Shown here in pieces: positions 1 to 5,404 of a stretch of DNA of 5,404 nt. A program made the translations under genes and the position numbers. The first letter of the stretch is position 1. Each line of letters opens with the position of its first letter. The stretch is from Flavobacteriales bacterium. Its GTDB lineage: Bacteria > Bacteroidota > Bacteroidia > NS11-12g > UBA955. Location: the NCBI GenBank assembly GCA_947464515.1, contig CANHXF010000135.1, positions 1 through 5,404 on the forward strand, written 5' to 3'. A model generated the notes under the pieces. It saw nothing but the letters and a program-made list of their open reading frames with translations, made no database searches and was not told the DNA's origin.

Positions 1-61
1 CGAATTCTAGCGAATTTGGGGTTTTTTATGCCTGAAAATTCCCTAATTTCCCGTTTTATTC

Positions 62-1108
62 ATGGGCGAGGCAAAAAAAATCGAAATCACCAATTTCTTA
101 TTGATTTGGGTCACTCTGTTTTTTGCATTTCAATTCCCATTCCAACTGTTTCTGTTCTCTTATGCCATTCTCGGGCCGCTGCATTACCTCACCGAAATCA
201 ACTGGCTGGATAAGAAAAATTACTTCTTGGCGCATCAAAACGACAAAAAACACTACCTCAAAGCGGTGATCGTTTCACTGCTCTTGCTTACAATCACATT
301 CGCATTTTTTGAATTGGGGAAATGGGAATTCACAAAACCCCTGCACGCATCAATCCTATCATCGAACGTTGCAGCATCACTAAACACCTATACCCAATGG
401 AGCTTTTCGGCCCTGTTTGTTGTATTCATTTTCGCCGTAGCCTTCGTCGCCACCCCACAACGAATCAACCGTTTACTGATCATCGGAATCTGCACGCTGT
501 CTACCCTCTTTCTATACAAATTCACTTTTTTTGCCGTCTGTTTTGGCATATTTCTGCCCACCATCATCCATGTATTTCTCTTTACTATACTCTTCATGTG
601 GTCGGGCGCAAAAAAAAGCCATTCCACCTGGGGCTACATTAATGTCGTTTCGATGTTCTTCGTCATCATCGTCATTTCAGCCAAAGAAAACCTTGTCCTT
701 CCGTCAAATACCTCTCAATCCACTTTCGAAACGTTTATCGCGACGAACTTCCATCAGGTCAATTACGCAATAACCCGACTTCTGGGACATGCCGATGGAT
801 CCAATTGGAATCTGCAACTCCCCATCGTATGGAAAGTCCAAACCTTTATCGCCTTCGCTTATACCTACCACTACCTCAACTGGTTCTCCAAAACGTCTGT
901 CATCCAATGGCACAAGATCGATAAGAAAAAAATGTATACCACCCTCATTTTATGGGCGATCTGCTGCTTCATGTTCTATTTCAACTATCGCATTGGACTG
1001 GCAGCGATTTACGTTTTAAGCATGTTGCATATCATCCTAGAGTTCCCTCTCAATATCTCTTCGATTAGGAGTCTTTTGCCAAGTGATGAGAAAGTTGTAA
1101 AAAAATAA
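62..1108 (+). CDS. Polytopic membrane protein of unknown function with intramembrane histidines
   Basis: I cannot assign a function. The 348-residue product is very hydrophobic, with about nine membrane segments (roughly residues 12-36, 66-84, 111-130, 135-150, 154-178, 190-206, 258-273, 292-307 and 311-328) and a short basic C-terminus. Histidines fall inside or at the edge of these segments in family-like motifs: GPLHYLTE (H41, E45), PTIIHVF (H170), YTYHYLNWF (H270) and LHIILEFPLN (H323, E327). From memory these motifs resemble an uncharacterised Bacteroidota membrane family, which I could not check. The pattern could mean an intramembrane metal site, but that is inference. ATG 62 is the only ATG in this frame after an in-frame stop at 44-46. 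No Shine-Dalgarno sequence and no TAnnTTTG element is visible in the 61 bases upstream, so it may belong to an operon that begins outside the window. The stop TAA overlaps the next gene's ATG (TAATG), which implies translational coupling. Confidence 0.88.
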   Translation: MGEAKKIEITNFLLIWVTLFFAFQFPFQLFLFSYAILGPLHYLTEINWLDKKNYFLAHQNDKKHYLKAVIVSLLLLTITFAFFELGKWEFTKPLHASILSSNVAASLNTYTQWSFSALFVVFIFAVAFVATPQRINRLLIIGICTLSTLFLYKFTFFAVCFGIFLPTIIHVFLFTILFMWSGAKKSHSTWGYINVVSMFFVIIVISAKENLVLPSNTSQSTFETFIATNFHQVNYAITRLLGHADGSNWNLQLPIVWKVQTFIAFAYTYHYLNWFSKTSVIQWHKIDKKKMYTTLILWAICCFMFYFNYRIGLAAIYVLSMLHIILEFPLNISSIRSLLPSDEKVVKK

Positions 1109-2601
1109 TGACGCTCGAAAAAATGAAATCCAAGATCTATCAACCCATCGTCTTGTGGATAGCGATATTCTTTTTGATTCGATGCATCGGCATCACCAAT
1201 CCGCCGTTGGATGTGGCCCACAATTGGCGACAAACCACGGTTACAATGGTTGCGCGGAATTATCTTGAAACGGGCGGGCATTTTTTCTACCCCCAAATTG
1301 ATGTCGCCGGAGAAAAAACAGGCATCACCGGAATGGAATTCCCCCTACTCAATTACCTCATTTATCTTGTATCAAAAGTATTCGGCTACGCCCATTGGTA
1401 TGGCAGATTAATCAACTTGGTTGTCAGTAGCTTCGGCATCTATTATTTCTTCCTCCTAGTAAAAAAACACATCCACAAAAGCAGTGCCTTCCCTTCCGCG
1501 ATGCTGTTACTTGGATCGATTTGGTTTGCCTATTCCCGTAAAATCATGCCCGACACCTTTTCGATGAGCATACTGATCTGGGGCATCTACCAAGGGCTCG
1601 AATTCATAAAGACTGGCACCGCTTGGAAATTGCTACTCTCCTGCGTCGGAATCACCTTGGGGATCCTCTGTAAGTTGCCGATGATTTTCGCGATTGTCCC
1701 ACTTGCACTTTTGTGGTTTGATAAAACCCATCTCAGAATGCGGATTTACTCCTTTTTTGGCGTCCTTGCGCTCGCTGTTGGCCTCTCCTTCCTTTATTAT
1801 TTTCGATGGGTACCCTACTTGAACGAAAAGTTTGGGTTTGTCCATTTTTTCATGGGAAAATCGATTCAAATTGGCGCGATGGAGATTCTAGCCAATTGGC
1901 AGGACGTTATCGAGAAATACTACCTAGACGCACTCCATTTTACCGGTTTCGCAGCTTGGCTTGTCGGTCTGTTTTTACTGTGGAAGCAACGAAAAAATCA
2001 GCCAGCATTATTTTACACCGTCGCAATAGCAACGCTAGCTTTCATGGGCATCATGCTAAAATCAGGAACCACTTTTGCGATTCACAGTTACTACATCGTA
2101 CCCTTTGCCCCGGTCATGGCACTGGTTGCGGGGTATGCTTTGGCGCAGTGCAAAACCCAAAAAATCCAGAACATACTTTTGTTTATTATCATCATGGAAA
2201 ACGTACTAAACTGGCAGCACGATTTCAGGATTAAGCCAGCCTATGCCGGATTTGAAAAACTGGAAACACATCTAGACAGCGTAGGCGCCAGCCGCAAGGA
2301 TTTGATATTCGTCAACAGCAAGGAAGTCCCCACAACGCTTTACTTCGCCCATCGAAAAGGCTGGTGCAATCACAACGATTGGATCATGACTCCCGGCAGA
2401 ATCGACTCACTTGCAAATTTGGGCCTAAAGTGGATAGTAATCACAAAAACCGCTTTCGGAGAACCTTTACCGGCCCAACACCTAACTATCCTCAAAACCA
2501 AGCCATTAACCATACCCCACGAAAAATGGCTCGCAAACAACCGCCCTATTATTCAAAGGTTCGAAAACGATTATTACCAGATCTATTCGTTGGGGAAATG
2601 A
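1108..2601 (+). CDS. GT-C fold membrane glycosyltransferase (PMT_2 / GT39-like)
   Basis: This probable polyprenyl-phosphate-sugar-dependent glycosyltransferase of the inner membrane would transfer a sugar to a lipid, glycan or protein on the periplasmic side; the acceptor is unknown. The 497 residues begin with a membrane helix (about 13-30), followed by a loop holding the acidic residue typical of GT-C enzymes: PPLDVAHNWRQ (D35, H38, R41). Next come YPQID (61-65) and MEFPLLNYL (E77, F78, P79), which correspond to the second conserved acidic/proline region of the PMT_2/ArnT group. YSRKIMPD (142-149) and LCKLPM (187-192, with K189) are further family-like positions. Several helices follow up to about residue 366, and a soluble, presumably periplasmic C-terminal domain spans about 368-497. 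The length is normal for bacterial GT39-type proteins. ATG 1108 overlaps the preceding stop codon, which supports this start; M6 is an in-frame alternative. The class call is fairly secure; substrate specificity is not readable. Confidence 0.9.
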   Translation: MTLEKMKSKIYQPIVLWIAIFFLIRCIGITNPPLDVAHNWRQTTVTMVARNYLETGGHFFYPQIDVAGEKTGITGMEFPLLNYLIYLVSKVFGYAHWYGRLINLVVSSFGIYYFFLLVKKHIHKSSAFPSAMLLLGSIWFAYSRKIMPDTFSMSILIWGIYQGLEFIKTGTAWKLLLSCVGITLGILCKLPMIFAIVPLALLWFDKTHLRMRIYSFFGVLALAVGLSFLYYFRWVPYLNEKFGFVHFFMGKSIQIGAMEILANWQDVIEKYYLDALHFTGFAAWLVGLFLLWKQRKNQPALFYTVAIATLAFMGIMLKSGTTFAIHSYYIVPFAPVMALVAGYALAQCKTQKIQNILLFIIIMENVLNWQHDFRIKPAYAGFEKLETHLDSVGASRKDLIFVNSKEVPTTLYFAHRKGWCNHNDWIMTPGRIDSLANLGLKWIVITKTAFGEPLPAQHLTILKTKPLTIPHEKWLANNRPIIQRFENDYYQIYSLGK

Positions 2602-2642
2602 AGGTGATTCAATTGGCGCGTACATATTGATTCGGGATTTTG

Positions 2643-2650
2643 TATCTTTG
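2643..2650 (+). promoter_or_regulatory. Bacteroidota -7 promoter element (TATCTTTG) for the SPFH gene
   Basis: TATCTTTG is an exact match to TAnnTTTG, the -7 element read by the Bacteroidota primary sigma factor. It lies in the 56 bp gap between the glycosyltransferase stop and the SPFH gene and ends 7 nt before ATG 2658. No convincing -33 TTTG sits at the expected distance, the nearest TTG triplets being 13 and 27 bp upstream. If it is used, the transcript would begin within a few bases of the start codon. Confidence 0.55.
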
Positions 2651-2657
2651 GTTCAAC

Positions 2658-3605
2658 ATGACACTCACTTACATCTACTTAGGCGTTGCGGCATTGATAC
2701 TGCTGGCATCTATCCAAACCGTTCAACAAGGAAGCATCGCGATCATTACCATGTTCGGTAAATACCGTAGAATTCTATATCCAGGACTGAATTTAAAGAT
2801 TCCTTTTCTTGAGGTTATCTATCGTAAAATATCCATCCAAAACAGAAGCATCGAGTTGGATTTCCAGGCGATTACGCAGGATCAGGCAAACGTTTACTTT
2901 AAGGCGATGTTGCTTTATTCAGTATTCGATAATCGCGAGGAAACGCTGAAAAATGTGGCCTTTAAGTTTGTTAACGACCGCGATTTTATGACAGCGTTGA
3001 TCAGAACGATTGAAGGCTCGATTCGCGGATTTGTCGCCACCAAAAGACAAGCCGAAATCCTAGCACTTCGCAAAGAAATCGTAGAATCGGTAAAGGAAGG
3101 GATTGATGCCGTTTTAGAGTCATGGGGTTACCATTTGATCGATCTGCAATTGAACGATATCACTTTTGACGAGGTAATTACCAAGAGTATGGCGCAAGTC
3201 GTAGCATCGTCTAATTTGAAAGCGGCTGCTGAGAACGAAGGTCAGGCCTTGTTGATTACAAAAACCAAAGCTGCGGAAGCGGAAGGAAACGCCATCAAAA
3301 TTTCTGCCGAAGCCGAGAAAGTCGCTGCGCAGTTGAGGGGTGAAGGTATTGCATTGTTCCGCAAAGAGGTTGCAAAGGGGATGAGCGACGCGGCCATCGA
3401 AATGAAAGAGGCAGATTTAGACTCATCATTCTTGCTGTTTAGCATGTGGACTGAAGCGATCAAAAACTTCGCATCCGACGGCAAAGGCAACGTAATTTTC
3501 CTTGATGGATCCACCGACGGGATGAACAAAACCTTGAAGGAGATGATGGCAATGAATCAGATTGACGCAAGTGCCGGAAAATCCACCAAGAAAAACTTAG
3601 GTTAA
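2658..3605 (+). CDS. SPFH/band 7 (stomatin/prohibitin-like) membrane protein
   Basis: This is a membrane-anchored SPFH family protein. Family members assemble into large ring or cage oligomers on membranes and are linked to membrane microdomains and control of membrane proteases; the specific role here is unknown. One N-terminal helix (residues 5-19) is followed by the SPFH start (QQGSIAIITMFGKYRRIL, 23-40), PGLNLKIPF (42-50), the core (about 60-180) and GYHLIDLQLNDI (157-168). An Ala/Glu-rich coiled-coil segment spans about 183-240, and a C-terminal oligomerisation-type region includes GNVIFLDGSTDG (277-288). I chose ATG 2658, giving 315 residues, over an in-frame TTG at 2640: the promoter-like TATCTTTG lies between the two, and the hydrophobic anchor begins just after ATG 2658. 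No NfeD-type partner gene is adjacent. It ends 5 bp from the convergent minus-strand gene. Family assignment is secure. Confidence 0.93.
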   Translation: MTLTYIYLGVAALILLASIQTVQQGSIAIITMFGKYRRILYPGLNLKIPFLEVIYRKISIQNRSIELDFQAITQDQANVYFKAMLLYSVFDNREETLKNVAFKFVNDRDFMTALIRTIEGSIRGFVATKRQAEILALRKEIVESVKEGIDAVLESWGYHLIDLQLNDITFDEVITKSMAQVVASSNLKAAAENEGQALLITKTKAAEAEGNAIKISAEAEKVAAQLRGEGIALFRKEVAKGMSDAAIEMKEADLDSSFLLFSMWTEAIKNFASDGKGNVIFLDGSTDGMNKTLKEMMAMNQIDASAGKSTKKNLG

Positions 3606-3610
3606 TCCGA

Positions 3611-4300
3611 CTACTCGGGAATCACGCATTCCCCCATGATTTTGTGATCTTCAATCATGGGATCCACCGTAATTACCGGAGGTTTGGTGATTTTAACCTT
3701 CCCTTTTATATAGGTTTTTTCAGATGGCGGCACTGTTTTCGGGGCAGCAGGATTTACCTTTAATGGTAGAATTGGATTGGGACGGCATGGCGTGGAATCC
3801 TTTTTTACGGGGTATGACATAATTGTATCGCCCATCATAATTCGGGGCTTCCCCATTGCTATTTCCGGGGCTGTTGACGATGCTGGTGCCGATACTTTTC
3901 CGATGACCGCCTCACCCATTTTGACCACCGGCTTACGTATTTTGGGAGAAGCTGAATCTTGTTTCTCCGTAATCTCTGACATTCCCGTAACGGTATTACT
4001 GCAGGATGAAAGTCCAACACCCAACACAACGATCAATAAATACGCAAAATGCAGCAATTGAGGTGGCGGCGATGGCCTTTCTGGAATCCTATTAACCAAG
4101 GCGCGATCCACTTGATCGGCGTTGAACCTACCGCATACTTTTTGGATTTTGGGCTGGGAGAAGTAATTTAAGATTTGGGCGTCCGACATCATAGAGAAGT
4201 CGACCACAGATTTTTCACAGGCATTGCAAAATTTGCCTTGGGCTTCCGATGTCATTTTTGACCAGTCTTCGTGGCAGGGTTTTTCGATCTTGATTTTCAT
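3611..4300 (-). CDS. Bacteroidota Cys-cluster membrane protein with internal lipobox and Met-Gly motif tail
   Basis: The function is unknown. The 229-residue protein has three parts. Residues 1-60 form a compact domain with KPCHEDW (C9, H10), KFCNAC (C25, C28), a VVDFSMMSD stretch (32-40) and VCGRF (C56). I recognise this arrangement from Bacteroidota proteins, where it precedes a membrane helix and often a carboxypeptidase-regulatory-like or TonB-like tail. The four Cys and one His suggest a zinc or other metal site, which is inference. A basic stretch (R58-R75) and a PPP turn lead into one hydrophobic segment (82-97) that ends LSSC (C100), a good match to a lipoprotein lipobox. The remaining 130 residues are low-complexity, rich in Pro and Lys, with repeated Met-Gly motifs at 128-130, 149-150, 156-158 and 222-224; no carboxypeptidase-like or TonB-like domain is evident. 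Basic residues before the helix suggest an inside N-terminus and an outside tail. The ATG at 4300 gives a start that matches the family motif. Confidence 0.85.
   Translation of the reverse strand: MKIKIEKPCHEDWSKMTSEAQGKFCNACEKSVVDFSMMSDAQILNYFSQPKIQKVCGRFNADQVDRALVNRIPERPSPPPQLLHFAYLLIVVLGVGLSSCSNTVTGMSEITEKQDSASPKIRKPVVKMGEAVIGKVSAPASSTAPEIAMGKPRIMMGDTIMSYPVKKDSTPCRPNPILPLKVNPAAPKTVPPSEKTYIKGKVKITKPPVITVDPMIEDHKIMGECVIPE
3617..3661. terminator. Pair of inverted repeats at the convergent gene junction, possible bidirectional terminator
   Basis: Two perfect inverted repeats lie back to back just past the SPFH stop and inside the 3' end of the minus-strand gene. The first is GGGAAT (3617-3622) with ATTCCC (3628-3633), loop 5 nt. 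The second is CCCATGATT (3633-3641) with AATCATGGG (3653-3661), loop 11 nt. They share at most one base, so they could form in tandem on either strand. No T-run follows directly in either direction, so a classical intrinsic terminator is not established. Part of the second repeat also follows from the encoded Met-containing motifs (PMI and IMG). Confidence 0.3.
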
Positions 4301-4491
4301 GGTTTTGGCTTTGAGTTGGGGCTTAATACGTCATAGGAGAAAAAGGTAAATGACAAAGAACATCGGAGAGAAACGAATCGCAAAGAAAGTTCCACCGCAG
4401 TGCCGAGCATGGTCATTCTTTTCTGATGCACGACTGACATAAAAATGACAATAATTCCAAAACCACGAAAACCTTAAAACCGATGCATTGT

Positions 4492-4499
4492 TAACTTTG
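4492..4499 (+). promoter_or_regulatory. Bacteroidota -7 promoter element (TAACTTTG) for the DUF3050 gene
   Basis: TAACTTTG matches TAnnTTTG exactly and ends only 4 nt before ATG 4504. No clear -33 TTTG is visible about 20 bp upstream (around 4468-4471 the sequence is A-rich). The distance implies transcription starting at or next to the ATG, hence a leaderless or nearly leaderless mRNA. The surrounding 203 bp (4301-4503) between divergent genes holds no plausible gene. Confidence 0.55.
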
Positions 4500-4503
4500 T
4501 ACC

Positions 4504-5283
4504 ATGTCTGACGCAGCATCACAAAATCAATATTTACATCAACTACAAACAAGCATTGAACCCCTTAGAACGAAGCTTGCACATCACCCACTTTACAACA
4601 AAATCAATTCGCGTGAAAAGCTTCAGACATTCATGCAGCACCACGTGTATGCGGTATGGGATTTCATGTCGCTGCTGAAATATTTACAAAACAACCTCAC
4701 TTGCACCCAGGCCCCTTGGACACCCAAAAGCACGGCGGAATTGCGCTTTTTCATCAATGAAATCGTGTTGGGCGAAGAGAGTGATGAAGATCCAAATGGC
4801 GGACATATTAGTCATTTCGAATTATACAAACGTGCGATGTCAGAGGCGGGCGCATCGTTCGAAGGCATCGACCAATTGGTAAATCGCATTGCAGAAGGCA
4901 CTGAATTACGAATGGCGATTGAGCAAAGCAATGTTCCCAGTTCGGCGAAGGACTTCATCGGCACTACATTTAGCATCATCGACAGGAACAAATTACACGA
5001 AGTGGCTGCGGCGTTCGCATTTGGTCGGGAAGATTTGATTCCAGATATGTTCTTGGCGATGGTAAAAGAGCTCAATGCCAACGGTCAGAATTTCAATACG
5101 CTGATTTACTATTTGGAAAGGCACATTGAATTGGATGGCGACCATCATGCGGGGCTCTCTGCGTTGATGCTTAGCCATGTTTGCGGCGACGAAGCTCAGA
5201 AGTGGTCCGAGGCAACAACAACAGCCCAGGAAGCATTAAGCGCTAGGATTGCATTGTGGGATGGAATTGCGTCGATGATTTAA
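4504..5283 (+). CDS. DUF3050 family protein, probable heme-oxygenase-like fold metalloenzyme
   Basis: The 259-residue, soluble, mostly helical protein reads as a full-length DUF3050 member. Motifs in order are HHPLYNKI (27-34), FMQHHVYAVWDFMSLLKYLQ (43-62), LTCTQAPW (65-72), INEIVLGEESDE (84-95), SHFELY (103-108), AAAFAFGRE (168-176), YYLERHIELDGDHH (202-215) and a C-terminal ARIALWDGI (247-255). No function is established for the family as far as I know; I believe it has the heme-oxygenase-like multi-helical fold. H207, D211 and H214 form HxxxDxxH, the arrangement of the third core helix in heme-oxygenase-like diiron oxidases, and E176 lies 31 residues before H207 as expected for another ligand. 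E91/E92 and H101/H104 are candidates for the rest. A diiron oxidase activity is therefore plausible but inferred; no substrate is indicated. ATG 4504 follows a promoter-like TAACTTTG by 4 nt. It appears to be transcribed alone, divergently from the Cys-cluster gene. Confidence 0.9.
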   Translation: MSDAASQNQYLHQLQTSIEPLRTKLAHHPLYNKINSREKLQTFMQHHVYAVWDFMSLLKYLQNNLTCTQAPWTPKSTAELRFFINEIVLGEESDEDPNGGHISHFELYKRAMSEAGASFEGIDQLVNRIAEGTELRMAIEQSNVPSSAKDFIGTTFSIIDRNKLHEVAAAFAFGREDLIPDMFLAMVKELNANGQNFNTLIYYLERHIELDGDHHAGLSALMLSHVCGDEAQKWSEATTTAQEALSARIALWDGIASMI

Positions 5284-5313
5284 CCAAACTTTCCGAAAGC
5301 GCTTCGATACCCT

Positions 5314-5321
5314 TATTTTTG
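5314..5321 (+). promoter_or_regulatory. Bacteroidota -7 promoter element (TATTTTTG) before a gene at the window edge
   Basis: TATTTTTG matches TAnnTTTG and ends 4 nt before ATG 5326, the same spacing as the element before the DUF3050 gene. A near match to the -33 element (TTTC, 5290-5293) lies 20 bp upstream, a suitable distance. The T-run could instead belong to a weak terminator of the DUF3050 gene. Confidence 0.4.
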
Positions 5322-5325
5322 AGGC

Positions 5326-5404
5326 ATGCGATGCGGGCGTAATGCAACTTTTTCGATTCAGTTCAGAAGTCTTATCTGGCTTGTTTCGTTTTTGTTATTT
5401 AAAC
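5326..5404 (+). CDS. Start of a probable secreted or membrane protein gene, cut by the window edge
   Basis: ATG 5326 opens a frame that stays open for 26 codons to the end of the window. The N-terminus has basic residues (R2, R5, R14) followed by a hydrophobic run SLIWLVSFLLF (15-25), which looks like a signal peptide or first membrane helix. The start lies 42 bp after the DUF3050 stop codon and 4 nt after a promoter-like TATTTTTG. Nothing further about the product can be read. The fragment is short enough that chance cannot be excluded. Confidence 0.4.
   Translation, partial: MRCGRNATFSIQFRSLIWLVSFLLFK

Noticed and set aside
2174..2181. TACTTTTG, a TAnnTTTG match inside the glycosyltransferase gene
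   Set aside because: No gene start follows; consistent with a chance match. The same holds for TAAGTTTG at 2963-2970 inside the SPFH gene.
1806..2234. A 142-codon alternative-frame open stretch inside the glycosyltransferase gene
   Set aside because: It is fully nested in a well supported gene and its translation is rich in Cys/His/Arg without domain features.
2605..2633. Repeated TGATTC and a TCAAT/ATTGA inverted repeat upstream of the SPFH gene as an operator
   Set aside because: Arms of 5-6 bp are expected often by chance in AT-rich spacers.
3242..3529. A 95-codon antisense open frame within the SPFH gene
   Set aside because: It mirrors the Ala/Glu-rich coiled-coil codons, which leave the complementary strand open; no independent support.
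4341..4348. TACCTTTT on the minus strand as promoter of the Cys-cluster gene
   Set aside because: It has one mismatch to TAnnTTTG and no matching -33 element; too weak to list as a feature.
4331..4552. A 73-codon open frame on the minus strand across the divergent intergenic region
   Set aside because: It overlaps the promoter and first codons of the DUF3050 gene, has no recognisable motifs, and looks like chance.
5294..5320. CGAA-AGCGC-TTCG hairpin followed by TTATTTTT as terminator of the DUF3050 gene
   Set aside because: The stem is only 4 bp and the T-run begins 6 bases later; the same T-run fits better as a -7 promoter element.
5240..5357. Minus-strand open stretch reading ESKKLHYARIACLKNKG-like protein downstream of and into the DUF3050 gene
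   Set aside because: It has a stop just upstream, runs antisense into a real gene and ends there after about 40 codons with only a TTG or similar start; probably an antisense shadow.
5358..5404. Possible C-terminal end of a minus-strand gene entering from the right edge (stop TGA at 5358-5360)
   Set aside because: Only 14 codons, and it conflicts with the better supported plus-strand start at 5326.

Overview
The window looks like chromosomal DNA from a member of the Bacteroidota. The evidence is a family-typical Cys-cluster membrane protein with a KPCHEDW start, a DUF3050 protein, the near absence of Shine-Dalgarno sequences, and matches to the Bacteroidota -7 promoter element TAnnTTTG directly before three start codons. 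I see no mobile element, CRISPR array, RNA gene or other sign of recent transfer. The genus cannot be read from this sequence.

Layout: (1) 62-1108 (+) encodes a polytopic membrane protein of unknown function with conserved-looking histidines inside its membrane segments. Its stop codon overlaps the start of (2), 1108-2601 (+), a GT-C fold membrane glycosyltransferase of the PMT_2/GT39 type, so the two are almost certainly co-translated. (3) 2658-3605 (+) is a membrane-anchored SPFH/band 7 protein with its own probable promoter. (4) 3611-4300 (-) converges on it with only 5 bp between the stop codons. It encodes a protein with an N-terminal Cys-cluster domain, one membrane segment ending in a lipobox-like LSSC, and a tail with repeated Met-Gly motifs. 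Two adjacent inverted repeats lie at this convergent junction. (5) A 203 bp divergent intergenic region precedes 4504-5283 (+), a DUF3050 protein with a probable heme-oxygenase-like fold and an HxxxDxxH motif that suggests a diiron or other metal site. (6) From 5326 (+) to the window edge there is a probable start of a further gene, with a promoter-like TATTTTTG 4 nt before its ATG and a signal-peptide-like N-terminus.

The genes do not form one obvious pathway. The first pair points to envelope glycan or lipid modification, and the SPFH and Cys-cluster/lipobox proteins are also envelope proteins. The DUF3050 protein appears to be a soluble enzyme in its own transcription unit. The items most worth a second look are the His-rich membrane protein coupled to the glycosyltransferase, the possible metal site in the DUF3050 protein, the internal lipobox of the minus-strand protein, and the repeated placement of the -7 element so close to ATG that the mRNAs may be leaderless.
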